Position numbers and translations under genes: made by a program
Notes under the pieces: model-generated
The model's database searches: none
The model's input: only the letters and a program-made list of their open reading frames with translations
Told to the model about the DNA's origin: nothing
Shown here: positions 35,897 through 43,906 of the stretch, one piece after another
How positions within the stretch are numbered: position 1 is the first letter of the stretch
Layout: each line of letters begins with the position of its first letter
From: Steroidobacteraceae bacterium
GTDB taxonomy: Bacteria; Pseudomonadota; Gammaproteobacteria; Steroidobacterales; Steroidobacteraceae
Direction: 5' to 3'
DNA: 46,187 nt
Assembly (NCBI GenBank): GCA_029266835.1
Contig: JAQSWD010000032.1
Location: forward strand, 1 to 46,187

Positions 35897-37657
35897 TCAG
35901 CTTCCCGCGCCGACCGATATCAGCGTGGCCGGGTCGATGATGTCGCCTTCATTGGCCAGGCTCATCTGCTCGAGGGCCTGCAACAGCTGATCGCAGGAGG
36001 CGATACGCTGTTCGCGTGACTTGGACATCAGCCGTTCGAGCAGGGGTTGATAGGCGAGGTGGTGCACGGGCAGCTCCGGCACCGGTGCCATCACGTGCTG
36101 CTGCAGCACGTCGATGGCCGAGGCGCCGAGATAGGGTTTCTTGCCCGCGAGCATCTCATAGAGAATGACGCCGAGGCTGTACAAATCCGTGCGTGCGTCG
36201 AGCGTCTCGCCCTGGGCCTGCTCGGGGCTCATGTAGTAAGGCGAGCCGCGCAGGACGCCGGTGCGCGTGCTGCTGTCGCCGCCCAGCAGGCTGCGGGCCA
36301 GGCCGAAGTCGATGAGCACCACGCTGCCGTCGTCGCGCAACATCACGTTTGGCGGCTTGAGATCGCGATGGATGATGCCGGCATCGTGCACGACCTTGAG
36401 CGACCTGGCGATCTCCTTCAGGAAGGCGATGGCTTCGTCGGCGGTCAGCGGATTCTGCAGCCGGGCCTTGAGGTCGCCGCAGGGGAAATATTCCATCGCC
36501 AGGTATTCGACACCCTCGTGGATGCCGTAGTCGAACAGGTCGATGATCGACGGGTGATCCAGCGCCGCGATGGCCTCGAACTCGCGCTGGAACATGATGG
36601 CGCGCGCGCCGGTGTCATTGGGGTCGCCGGTGTGCTTGCGCTTGGAGATCTTCAGCGCGACGTTGTGGCCGATGTCCTCGGAGATCGCCAGGTACACCGC
36701 GGCGGCTTCCGATTCCCCGATACGCTGCAGGATGGTGTATCCGGGAATCTGGTGGCTTTCCGGCGCGACGGGCTTCACTTCCTTGGGCGCGGGCTGCGAG
36801 CCTGAGAGCGACTGTGACGACGAGAGTGGCGGCACCGGTGCCGGTGCAGGGAGAGGCGCCGGCGCGGTGGCCGTCACCGGGGCCTCGGCAGTCGCCGGGG
36901 CCCGCGTCGGATGCGACGCCAGCGCGAGGCTCGCCGCCTTGGCCAGGCTGGCGCCGGTATGCGTGGCGATGTGCGTCGGAAGGGCTGCCTGCACCGGCGC
37001 GGGCGCCACTGCAGAAGCAGGCGGGGGCATCGGCGCTGCCGGCCGATTTGCGGCCAGCACCTGGGCGGCTTGCGCGAGGCTGGCGCCCGTGTGCGTCGAT
37101 ATGTGCGAGGCCAGCGGCGCGGCGCTCTCCACCTTGGGCGCCGAGGACTTTCCCGCACCCTCGACTGGCTTGTGTCCGGCTTTGGCGTCGCCCTTGAGGG
37201 CCGCCGCTTGCGCGGCGCGTTCGGCGCGACGCAGCGCCTCCTTCTCTATGGCGCGCAGCGTGAGCTTCATGGAACGCTGCAGACGCGCCGCAGTGAGCAG
37301 GCGCTTGGGTAGATAGTCGGCGGCTCCCAGCCTGAGCGTGCGTACCGCGGCGAGTTCGCTGCCGCGTTCCGCGAGGATGATCATTTCCGGGAAACCGGGC
37401 TGGCTGCGCAGCTTGCGGATCCAGTCGAAGCTGTCGGTGGTGGGTTCCTCGATGCCTTCATCGAAGGCCATCGCCAGCAACACGATGTCGTAGTCGCGCA
37501 CCGTCATGGCGGTGCGGACGCGGCCGAAAGAGGTCCAGTCCATGACGACGACGGAATCGGCTGGCCAGCCCGCGCCGATCGCGTGCTGCAGCCACTGCGC
37601 GTACGTCGTGTCGTTCTCGACGATCAGGAATTTCTGTTGTCGCGGTTCTTCCATCAC
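35897..37657 (-). CDS. Ser/Thr protein kinase with N-terminal pseudo-receiver
   Basis: A 586-aa soluble kinase. Residues 9-125 form a receiver-like domain (E14/D16 acidic pair, K118), but the expected phospho-aspartate is A62 in YDIVLLAMAF. A helical and Ala/Pro-rich linker contains two copies of a HIxTHTGASLAxAA motif (185-198 and 229-242). The Hanks-type kinase domain (about 307-550) has VALK K336, E359, HRDLKPPN (D432), DFGLA (D450), GSPYYMSPEQ and a degenerate glycine loop (RIGESEAAAVYLA). All catalytic residues are intact. It starts immediately after the TonB-like gene stop (adjacent bases). Confidence 0.88.
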   Translation of the reverse strand: MMEEPRQQKFLIVENDTTYAQWLQHAIGAGWPADSVVVMDWTSFGRVRTAMTVRDYDIVLLAMAFDEGIEEPTTDSFDWIRKLRSQPGFPEMIILAERGSELAAVRTLRLGAADYLPKRLLTAARLQRSMKLTLRAIEKEALRRAERAAQAAALKGDAKAGHKPVEGAGKSSAPKVESAAPLASHISTHTGASLAQAAQVLAANRPAAPMPPPASAVAPAPVQAALPTHIATHTGASLAKAASLALASHPTRAPATAEAPVTATAPAPLPAPAPVPPLSSSQSLSGSQPAPKEVKPVAPESHQIPGYTILQRIGESEAAAVYLAISEDIGHNVALKISKRKHTGDPNDTGARAIMFQREFEAIAALDHPSIIDLFDYGIHEGVEYLAMEYFPCGDLKARLQNPLTADEAIAFLKEIARSLKVVHDAGIIHRDLKPPNVMLRDDGSVVLIDFGLARSLLGGDSSTRTGVLRGSPYYMSPEQAQGETLDARTDLYSLGVILYEMLAGKKPYLGASAIDVLQQHVMAPVPELPVHHLAYQPLLERLMSKSREQRIASCDQLLQALEQMSLANEGDIIDPATLISVGAGS

Positions 37658-39877
37658 TCAGTTTTCCGCGAAACGTATGCGTACCGCGGCACGTTGCTCG
37701 ATGGGCTTGCCATCACGGATGACGGGCTTGTAGCGCCACTGGGCGACGGCTGACGTGGCGGCATTGTCGAACACCCGCCGCGGGCTGGAGTTGGTGACCT
37801 TGATGTCGCCCGTGGACCCGTCGGTGCGCACCGTGAATTCCACTTCCACCCAGCCATCGCCTCGGCTCATGCGCGACAGCACCGGGTACTGCGGCGACAC
37901 GTATTCCAGGCGCTGCAGCGAGTTGGCGCCGACCACGCTGGGGGCCTGAGCGGCGTTGGCGGACTCCGCGCTCGCGCGCGCGTCGGCGATCTGCTTTTCG
38001 AGCGCACCCGTTTCTTCGCCGTGGAAACCGATGCTGAGCGCTTCGCCCAACCAGGTTTCGGCGCCGCGCGGATCGTTGCGCGACAACGAGCCGCGCGCTT
38101 CATTGAGGTAAGCCGTGCCAAGGCTCTGGCGCGCACTGATCACCGCCGCGCTCGTGCCGTCGGTGTCGATCAGCGCCAGCAGGTGGGCCTTGGCATTGTC
38201 GCTGGCCGGTTGCAGCAGGCGGTTGGCCGAGAGTGCTGCATTGAACGAACGCGTCAATGAAGCCATGCGTTCGGCGCGCGCGCCGATCAGGGTGTCCTGC
38301 AGCGAGCGGCGGATGGCGGTCATGTCGGGCCGCGCGGCTCCCGCACCATCGGCATTGGCCAACCAGCGCTCGGTGTCAGCGGCATTGCCCGTGGCGGCCG
38401 CGCTGGCGGCGCGGTCGAGCAACTGCTTCTGCAGCGCGCGCGTGGCCTCGGCCACTCCCTCGTCGTCGGGCGTGATCTGGCGCGCGGCATCCAGGTAGAA
38501 ACGCGCGTTGTCGCCCGGCGGCTCGATGAGCGCGCCGCTTTGCAGCCGCGCGTTGGCCAGGCGCACATAGGTGGCGCCCTTGTCCTGCTTGCCTTGCGCA
38601 ACGTTTTCCCTGTCCCGGGCCAGCGAAGCGCGTTCCCGCTCCATCTCAATCTGCATCATCAGGAAGGCGCCGCGGGCCGTGGCGGGCGTGATCGATTCCG
38701 CGACGCCGACCATGTTGCGCGCGTCTTCCACGTTGCCGGCGGTAAGCGCGCGTTCCGCGGCGCTCAGGAGGCGATCGGCGACGCGCACGAGGCCGGCCTT
38801 GGCCAGCGTGTTCCCGGAGTCGAGCTGCAGCGCGCCGGTGAACAGCGCAACTGCGTTGCGGCCGACGGGTGATGCGAGTTCGCCGCGCTGCAGGGCGGCT
38901 TCGGCCTGGGCGAGCATCTCGCGCAGTCGTTGTTCATGCGAAAGGACCGGCGCGGGCGCCGGCGTCTGCGGCGCGACCTCGTCGGGTACCTGGATCACGG
39001 CACCCGCAGGACGCAGGCGCGAGAATTCCTCCGGCGTGCTCGCCGAAGGCTGGTCGGCGGGAGCCGAATCCGGCGCGGTGGCCGCCTGATCCCGCGTGGG
39101 TGGCTGGACCACCGGCTCGGGTGCGGTATCCGCCACGGCCTGCTCGGGAAGCTGAACGGCAGCCGGCGTCGGTGCCGCCCTGGCAGGGGCATCGGCCGGC
39201 GTGGGGCTAACTACAGGCGTGGTGTTTCCCGCCGTGCGCTCCGGGGTCTGCCTGTCCCCCGAGAAAAACACGAACCAGGCCACGCCGGCCGCCACCACGG
39301 CGGCGGCGCCGAGAATTCCCGGCAGCAGCGCACGGCCAACACCCGGTGTGCCGGCACGGCGGGAGGCCTCGGCCTTGTTGGCTTTGCCCTGCGCCTTGTT
39401 CTGAGCTTCCAGGCGCGAGAAATCGGGCCGCACCTGTTCGAGCGTGCGCTCGACGTTCTCCACCTCGTGGCGGCGCAGCGCCGCGTCCACGAACAGGCGC
39501 ACGCGCGGCGCGGAAACCGGACGGTGCAGGAAGCGGTACACAACTCCGGAGGTGATCTGCGCGGCCACCTTCGACTGTTCCTCGGCGGTGCCCACCACCA
39601 CCAGCACCAGGTCGGGCCAGGTGGCGCGCAGACGCTCCGCCATGCCGGCCAGGTCACCTTCGATGAACATGCTGTCGAGCAGTGCCGCGGAAACCCGCCG
39701 GCTGTTCAGGTGAGGCGTGAGCTCGGCTTCCGAGGTGACGAGGATGAGATCGTTGGAAGGATCAATCGTGCTGCGCAGAAGCCCGATGAGTGCCCGATCC
39801 TGCGTAATTGCGGCGATCGCCACTGGCGCGGGGCCATTGGCGAACATGGGCGACTCGAATTCCGACTGCGGCAACAT
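37658..39877 (-). CDS. Receiver-like domain / TM / helical repeats / TonB C-terminal domain protein
   Basis: A 739-aa protein with an unusual architecture. A cytoplasmic receiver-like domain (about 18-135) has D68 at the phospho-site (AALLDSMF) and R119 in place of the usual Lys (RFLHRPV). A basic helix and one membrane span follow (183-205, LLPGILGAAAVVAAGVAWFVFF), then a Pro/Ala-rich spacer (210-310), TPR-like helical repeats (about 313-640) and a TonB_C domain (655-739, PVLSRMSRGDGWVEVEFTVRTDGSTGDIKV). It looks able to carry a cytoplasmic signal across to the outer membrane. It is the first gene of the cassette; ATG 39847 is an alternative start. Confidence 0.82.
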   Translation of the reverse strand: MLPQSEFESPMFANGPAPVAIAAITQDRALIGLLRSTIDPSNDLILVTSEAELTPHLNSRRVSAALLDSMFIEGDLAGMAERLRATWPDLVLVVVGTAEEQSKVAAQITSGVVYRFLHRPVSAPRVRLFVDAALRRHEVENVERTLEQVRPDFSRLEAQNKAQGKANKAEASRRAGTPGVGRALLPGILGAAAVVAAGVAWFVFFSGDRQTPERTAGNTTPVVSPTPADAPARAAPTPAAVQLPEQAVADTAPEPVVQPPTRDQAATAPDSAPADQPSASTPEEFSRLRPAGAVIQVPDEVAPQTPAPAPVLSHEQRLREMLAQAEAALQRGELASPVGRNAVALFTGALQLDSGNTLAKAGLVRVADRLLSAAERALTAGNVEDARNMVGVAESITPATARGAFLMMQIEMERERASLARDRENVAQGKQDKGATYVRLANARLQSGALIEPPGDNARFYLDAARQITPDDEGVAEATRALQKQLLDRAASAAATGNAADTERWLANADGAGAARPDMTAIRRSLQDTLIGARAERMASLTRSFNAALSANRLLQPASDNAKAHLLALIDTDGTSAAVISARQSLGTAYLNEARGSLSRNDPRGAETWLGEALSIGFHGEETGALEKQIADARASAESANAAQAPSVVGANSLQRLEYVSPQYPVLSRMSRGDGWVEVEFTVRTDGSTGDIKVTNSSPRRVFDNAATSAVAQWRYKPVIRDGKPIEQRAAVRIRFAEN

Positions 39878-40111
39878 GCGGGTGGGGCGACAACCTGCGA
39901 AAAGCAGCGAAAACGTGGGATGCGCGGCACTTTAACAAGATATGTCAGTTTATCGGGGAAGGTCGCACCACGGCCTTGCGGCCCGATAATCCGTGAACTG
40001 CGTCCCGCCACAAATGTCCTGTAACGAGACCACTTTCACAGTTGGGGCGGCCCTTGGCGGCCCGGTTATGATCCTTACCGCCTGGTCGCGCCCCGGATAC
40101 GGAGTAGTTGA
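39878..40111. promoter_or_regulatory. Divergent regulatory region between signalling cassette and secreted protein
   Basis: 234 bp without a gene. An AT-rich island lies at 39931-39954. Rightward, TATGAT at 40067-40072 is a likely -10 and GGAG at 40101-40104 a ribosome site for ATG 40112. Two copies of GGCGGCCC (40046-40053 and 40056-40063) sit one helical turn apart just before the -10, like an operator. No leftward promoter could be assigned with confidence. Confidence 0.45.
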
Positions 40112-41041
40112 ATGAGATCAGTCCTGACCCTCGCCTCGTCCTTGTGCCTTTGGGTTGCCCTGTCAGGAGCGCCGGCGTTGGCCGCCGGGCCGAATGGCGC
40201 CCAGGAACGCGGCGCCGAACAGTTCCTGCGGGCCCTTGCCAGTGGCAATCCACAGGCGGTGGCGCAGGAGATGCACCCGGACGAACTCGAGAAACTGCGC
40301 GCGCGCCTGCTGGTGCTGATGCGCACCGAGGCCGCGCGCGGCGACAGCACCTACCGCTCCAGGTTGTTCGGCCCCGGACGGTCGCTGGCCGACCTGGAGA
40401 GCATGACGGCGATCCGCTTCTACACGGTACTGGGCGAGCGTCTGCGCATCCGCGCGCGCGAGTACCGGGATTTCGACTGGCTGGCGGCCGTGCCGGACGG
40501 CAAGGTGGTCTATCTAGTCGGCAAGGGCGAGCAACCCAAGGAACGCGGCGTCATCAAGGTCGCAGTCACGGTCGCGCTGGCGCAATACGGCGCGCAGTGG
40601 CGGGCCGTGGTGCCCAGCGAGCTCGAAGCGCAGATCGATGACCTCCTCGAAGGCCGGGTCGCCTCCCAGCCGGCGGCGGCCGCCGCGCCGAAAACCGCCT
40701 CGGCCGCCGAACCGCTGGCTCCAGGCATCAGCGAACTGCTGGCGCGCGCCGAAGCCGCGTTGGCCGGCGGCCACTGCGAGCAGTACTACGACGAGTACAT
40801 GAGCCCCAACTTCAACAAGGCCACGTCGCGCAGCGCCCGCAAGACGCTGGTATCTGCCTGCACGAACAGCGAGGCGACGCGCGAAACCATGATCACCACG
40901 CTGCGCGTGGTGCAGGAACTCTCGCCGCGCTACGACCTGGGTGGCGCGCGCGCCATCTACGACGTGAGCGGGCAGGGGTTGCCATACTCGCGCTTCGTGC
41001 TGGAGCGCGACAAGGACAATCGCTGGTACATCGCGGAGTGA
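40112..41041 (+). CDS. Secreted hypothetical protein, 309 aa
   Basis: I do not recognise the family. There is a signal peptide (VLTLASSLCLWVALSGAPALA), then two parts separated by an Ala-rich linker (about 190-205). The first (GAQERGAEQFLRALASGNPQAVAQEMHPDELEKLRARLL and IKVAVTVALAQYGAQWRAVVPSELEAQIDDLL) resembles an NTF2-like cone fold. The second (ISELLARAEAALAGGHCEQYYDEYMSPNF) has a helical start and ends in strands (GLPYSRFVLERDKDNRWYIAE). Only two Cys, one near each side of the NFNKATSRS loop. It is divergent from the signalling cassette and may be a periplasmic partner; that is inference. Confidence 0.7.
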   Translation: MRSVLTLASSLCLWVALSGAPALAAGPNGAQERGAEQFLRALASGNPQAVAQEMHPDELEKLRARLLVLMRTEAARGDSTYRSRLFGPGRSLADLESMTAIRFYTVLGERLRIRAREYRDFDWLAAVPDGKVVYLVGKGEQPKERGVIKVAVTVALAQYGAQWRAVVPSELEAQIDDLLEGRVASQPAAAAAPKTASAAEPLAPGISELLARAEAALAGGHCEQYYDEYMSPNFNKATSRSARKTLVSACTNSEATRETMITTLRVVQELSPRYDLGGARAIYDVSGQGLPYSRFVLERDKDNRWYIAE

Positions 41042-41051
41042 TGGCGCAGAC

Positions 41052-41531
41052 ATGCTGAACATCCGACCGGCCACCGCCGCCGACGCCGCCACCATCGCCA
41101 CCCTGGTGCGTGAGCTGGCGGACTACGAGAAGCTTCTGCACGAGGCGCGCGCCACGCCCGAGGATTTTCTGCGTGAGCTCACCGCGGAAAACCCCGTGAT
41201 CCACGTGCTCATGGCGGAGTGGGACGGCAAGCCGGCGGGTTTCGCGCTGTACTTCTTCAACTTCTCCACGTTCGTCGGGCGCACCGGCATCTATCTCGAA
41301 GACCTGTTCGTCCGCCCCGCGCTGCGCAGCCATGGTATCGGCCGCGCCCTGCTGCGCACGCTGGCGCGCATCGCGCGCGATCGTGGCTGTGGCCGCATGG
41401 AATGGGCGGTGCTCGACTGGAACGAGCCCGCGCTCAAGTTCTACAAGACGCTGGACGCCCGGCCGATGAAGGAGTGGATAGTCCACCGCCTCACGCCCGT
41501 CGAGATCGGCAAGCTGGCCGAGGAGACCTGA
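41052..41531 (+). CDS. GNAT N-acetyltransferase (diamine acetyltransferase-like)
   Basis: A 159-aa single-domain GNAT enzyme. It opens LNIRPATAADAATIATLVRELADYEK, has the SSAT-like GFALYFFNFSTFVGRTGIYLEDLFVRP strand pair, the acetyl-CoA loop RSHGIGRALLRTLA and the C-terminal LDWNEPALKFYKTLDARPMKEWIVHRL. This pattern is shared with spermidine/diamine and thialysine acetyltransferases, so a small amine is a reasonable substrate guess. It starts 10 bp after the secreted protein and is probably co-transcribed. Confidence 0.88.
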   Translation: MLNIRPATAADAATIATLVRELADYEKLLHEARATPEDFLRELTAENPVIHVLMAEWDGKPAGFALYFFNFSTFVGRTGIYLEDLFVRPALRSHGIGRALLRTLARIARDRGCGRMEWAVLDWNEPALKFYKTLDARPMKEWIVHRLTPVEIGKLAEET

Positions 41532-41559
41532 GAAATGAAATGCCGCCCTGCTGGGCGGC

Positions 41560-41670
41560 ATGACGCTGGCGATTTGCGCGGGTGCCGCGTTGGGCGCGGA
41601 GCCGGTGGCTACGCGGGTGGATCCGGAGGAGAAAAACGTGGAAGCGGCGAAGCAACCGCTGGAGCGTTGA
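41560..41670 (+). CDS. Very small secreted-peptide ORF, possibly frameshifted
   Basis: A 36-aa reading frame (MTLAICAGAALGAEP, then a charged tail ending KQPLER) that looks like the end of a signal peptide and a short mature part. Its frame continues upstream as AALLGG but meets a TGA at 41536-41538, beside an ATGAAATG that would make a good start one base out of register. So the original gene may have begun at 41535 or 41540 and suffered a 1-nt change. The overlapping 66-aa frame from 41535 lacks any signal-peptide character. Weakly supported. Confidence 0.35.
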   Translation: MTLAICAGAALGAEPVATRVDPEEKNVEAAKQPLER

Positions 41671-41673
41671 AGC

Positions 41674-42417
41674 TCAGTTGCCGCCCAGGGCGAACTGGTT
41701 GCCGCGGTAGGACAGCCGCGCGCCAGTCTGGGTGATCTCGTCGACCCGCACGCCATCCGGCAGGGACTCGCCTTCGCGCAGTTTGCGCATGTTGATGAAC
41801 ACGAAGCGTTTCGCGGGGTCGGCGTCGTACACGTGCAGGTCCATGCGCATGTCGGGCAGCTGCGTGCCGCGCGCCAGCATTTCATCGCGCGAAGGCAGAT
41901 GGCCGGCGCGACGCGCCGCCGCGGTGGCGCCGGCCTGCTCCGGCGTGATGGCCGGTTGATAGTCGCGCGCGTCGTAGTCGGGCGGCACCGGGGTCTCCTG
42001 GCTGGAGAGCAACGGCTCCTCCGCCAGCGGCGGAGCGGGGCTGGGCGCCACCACGCCCGCGTCGGGCGCGCCGGAAGGCAGGGAGTTCGCGGGCACATTC
42101 ACCTGGAAAGTGACCGTGGCGGGCAGGGTCACCTCGCGAGACGGGCTCGGGCCGGGTGATGCGGCCGGAGCGGGCGCCGCCGTGGCAGGTGACGCTGCCG
42201 CGGCGGGCGTGCCGGGACCTGCATCGCCACCGCCGGGTTGGCGCAGCAACACCCACCCCAGCACCAGCATGTTCACGCCTAACAAGGCGCCGAGGCCGAT
42301 GGCCCAGACCGGAAAGCGCCGGCGCGGCGCGGCCACCTTCACTTCGAACAACGCCGGCGCGGACTGGCGCTGGCGGTCGGTCTCGGATTTCTTGAGCGCA
42401 TCGAGAATGAAGGACAT
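41674..42417 (-). CDS. gspB: General secretion pathway protein B (GspB)
   Basis: A 247-aa bitopic inner-membrane protein that works with GspA in placing the type II secretion secretin. It opens MSFILDALKKSETDRQRQ, diagnostic for the family, with one membrane span (about 36-58, FPVWAIGLGALLGVNMLVLGWVLL), a Pro/Ala-rich periplasmic linker and the C-terminal GspB domain (PDMRMDLHVYDADPAKRFVFINMRKLREGESL, VDEITQTGARLSYRGNQFAL). ATG 42417 is chosen by homology; it lies 1 bp after the gspA stop. No other gsp gene is present in the window. Confidence 0.92.
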   Translation of the reverse strand: MSFILDALKKSETDRQRQSAPALFEVKVAAPRRRFPVWAIGLGALLGVNMLVLGWVLLRQPGGGDAGPGTPAAAASPATAAPAPAASPGPSPSREVTLPATVTFQVNVPANSLPSGAPDAGVVAPSPAPPLAEEPLLSSQETPVPPDYDARDYQPAITPEQAGATAAARRAGHLPSRDEMLARGTQLPDMRMDLHVYDADPAKRFVFINMRKLREGESLPDGVRVDEITQTGARLSYRGNQFALGGN

Positions 42418-42418
42418 G

Positions 42419-43825
42419 TCAGCTACCGTTGGCGCCCGCGCGGCCGCTCTGCAGGAAAGGAGTGGTGGCATCGTTGAGGGCCGCGTCCAGCGCCACCTGC
42501 GTCTGAACCCCGGCGATGCCGTCGACCGCCAGCCGATTGCGCCGCTGGAAATCCTCGACCAGGGTCACCAGCGACTCGTCGAAGCGATCACTGGCGGCCG
42601 CTTCGTCCGGCATCCCGTTGACCCGCCGCAGACTGTCGCGCAGCCAGCGCACGCGCGCGTCGCGTGCGCCCAGCGCCAGGGGTTGTGAGGCGCCCGAGGC
42701 CGGCCGCCACAGCAGCACGTAGTCCCCGAACCAGGATCGCGCCAGGTCGCCGATGCCGATTTCGCGTTGCGCGCCGCCGAGGTCCACCAGCGCGTGTTCG
42801 TCATCCAGACCGGCCAGCACCAGCTGGTGGCCGCGGCCTTGGGAGTCGATGACATTGAGCACCGCGGGGCGGTTGAACAATCTCAGCTGCGCCAGCGAGC
42901 CGCGTTGCGTGAGGCACTCGAGCCCCGATTGCAGCGCCTGACTGCAGGGGTCGACGCTGCCGGCGACGTAACGCATGCCCCAGAGCGCGAACAGCTTGTT
43001 GAACGCGTTGTCGGGGTCGGTTTCACCTGGATACTGCGTCAGCAACGCATCCAGCGACGGCGCGGCCGGTGCGGGCGCTGGGGCTGGGGCTGGCGCAGCC
43101 ACCGCTTCGGGCGGCGCCGCGGCCGCCACTACCGGCGCGCTCGCTCCGGAATTCCAGACTCGCGGCAACAGCAGCACCGCGCTGACCACCGCCATCGTGG
43201 CGGCGGCTGAACCCAGGGCCCAGGGCAGCCAGCGCGGTTGCACGCTCCGCCCGAAAACCTCACCGGCCGCGCGACGCACGACGCTCGCGCCCACGGAGTG
43301 ACGGTCTTCCGTGAATGCGCCCAGCAGTGCGCGGTCGCTGATGATGTTGATGAGGCGCGGAACACCGCCCGACAACCTCTGGATCTCGCGCAACGCCCCG
43401 TTCGTGAACACTTCGCGAGTCGAGCCGGCCACGCGCAGGCGATGCCGCACGTAGGCTGCGGCCTCGTCGCCCGACAGCGGGTCGAGGTGATACCGGCCGG
43501 TGATGCGTTGCGCGAGCTGGCGCAGCTCGGTGCGGCCTAACAACTCGCGCAGCTCGGGCTGGCCGATGAGGATGATCTGCAGCAGCTTCTGGGTCTCGGT
43601 CTCCAGGTTGGTGAGCAGGCGCACCTGCTCGAGCACTTCGGGCGCGAGGTTCTGCGCCTCGTCCACCACCAGCACGATGCGCTTGCCGCCGGCATGCGCA
43701 TTGAGCAGGTGTCGGCTCAGCAGGTCGACCAGGTCCTTGAGGCTGTTGGCCGAGGCCGCGGGCACGGCGATGCCGAGCTCTTCGCAGATGGCCTTTTCGT
43801 TGAGGCCGAAAAAGGAGGCGTACAT
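42419..43825 (-). CDS. gspA: GspA/ExeA-type AAA ATPase, missing the Walker A segment
   Basis: GspA uses ATP and binds peptidoglycan to help secretin assembly. This 468-aa copy starts MYASFFGLNEK, exactly as in family members, then jumps to AICEELGIAVPA. About 70-75 residues that normally lie between, including the P-loop GxxGxGKT, are absent. The remainder is typical: Walker B VLVVDEAQNLAPE (51-63), ITGRYHLDPLSGDEAAAYVRHRL, a membrane span (LPWALGSAAATMAVVSAVLLLP), a Pro/Ala linker, a C39-like region and a C-terminal peptidoglycan-binding domain (VEDFQRRNRLAVDGIAGVQTQVAL). The frame is intact across the junction near 43793, so the product is probably made but unable to bind ATP normally. Confidence 0.85.
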   Translation of the reverse strand: MYASFFGLNEKAICEELGIAVPAASANSLKDLVDLLSRHLLNAHAGGKRIVLVVDEAQNLAPEVLEQVRLLTNLETETQKLLQIILIGQPELRELLGRTELRQLAQRITGRYHLDPLSGDEAAAYVRHRLRVAGSTREVFTNGALREIQRLSGGVPRLINIISDRALLGAFTEDRHSVGASVVRRAAGEVFGRSVQPRWLPWALGSAAATMAVVSAVLLLPRVWNSGASAPVVAAAAPPEAVAAPAPAPAPAPAAPSLDALLTQYPGETDPDNAFNKLFALWGMRYVAGSVDPCSQALQSGLECLTQRGSLAQLRLFNRPAVLNVIDSQGRGHQLVLAGLDDEHALVDLGGAQREIGIGDLARSWFGDYVLLWRPASGASQPLALGARDARVRWLRDSLRRVNGMPDEAAASDRFDESLVTLVEDFQRRNRLAVDGIAGVQTQVALDAALNDATTPFLQSGRAGANGS

Positions 43826-43852
43826 GGCTATTCGAGGCGTCGGGGGGTGCGA

Positions 43853-43867
43853 GTTTAATACTTAAAC
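43853..43867 (-). promoter_or_regulatory. AT-rich palindrome in the gspAB promoter
   Basis: GTTTAA-TAC-TTAAAC, 28 bp upstream of the gspA ATG. On the minus strand it supplies a TATTAA that could be a -10, so the symmetry may be an overlapping operator or chance in the only AT-rich patch of the 81-bp gap. Confidence 0.4.
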
Positions 43868-43906
43868 GTACGCTGGCCCCGGTGGCGTTAAAAGCTGGCC
43901 GGGCGA

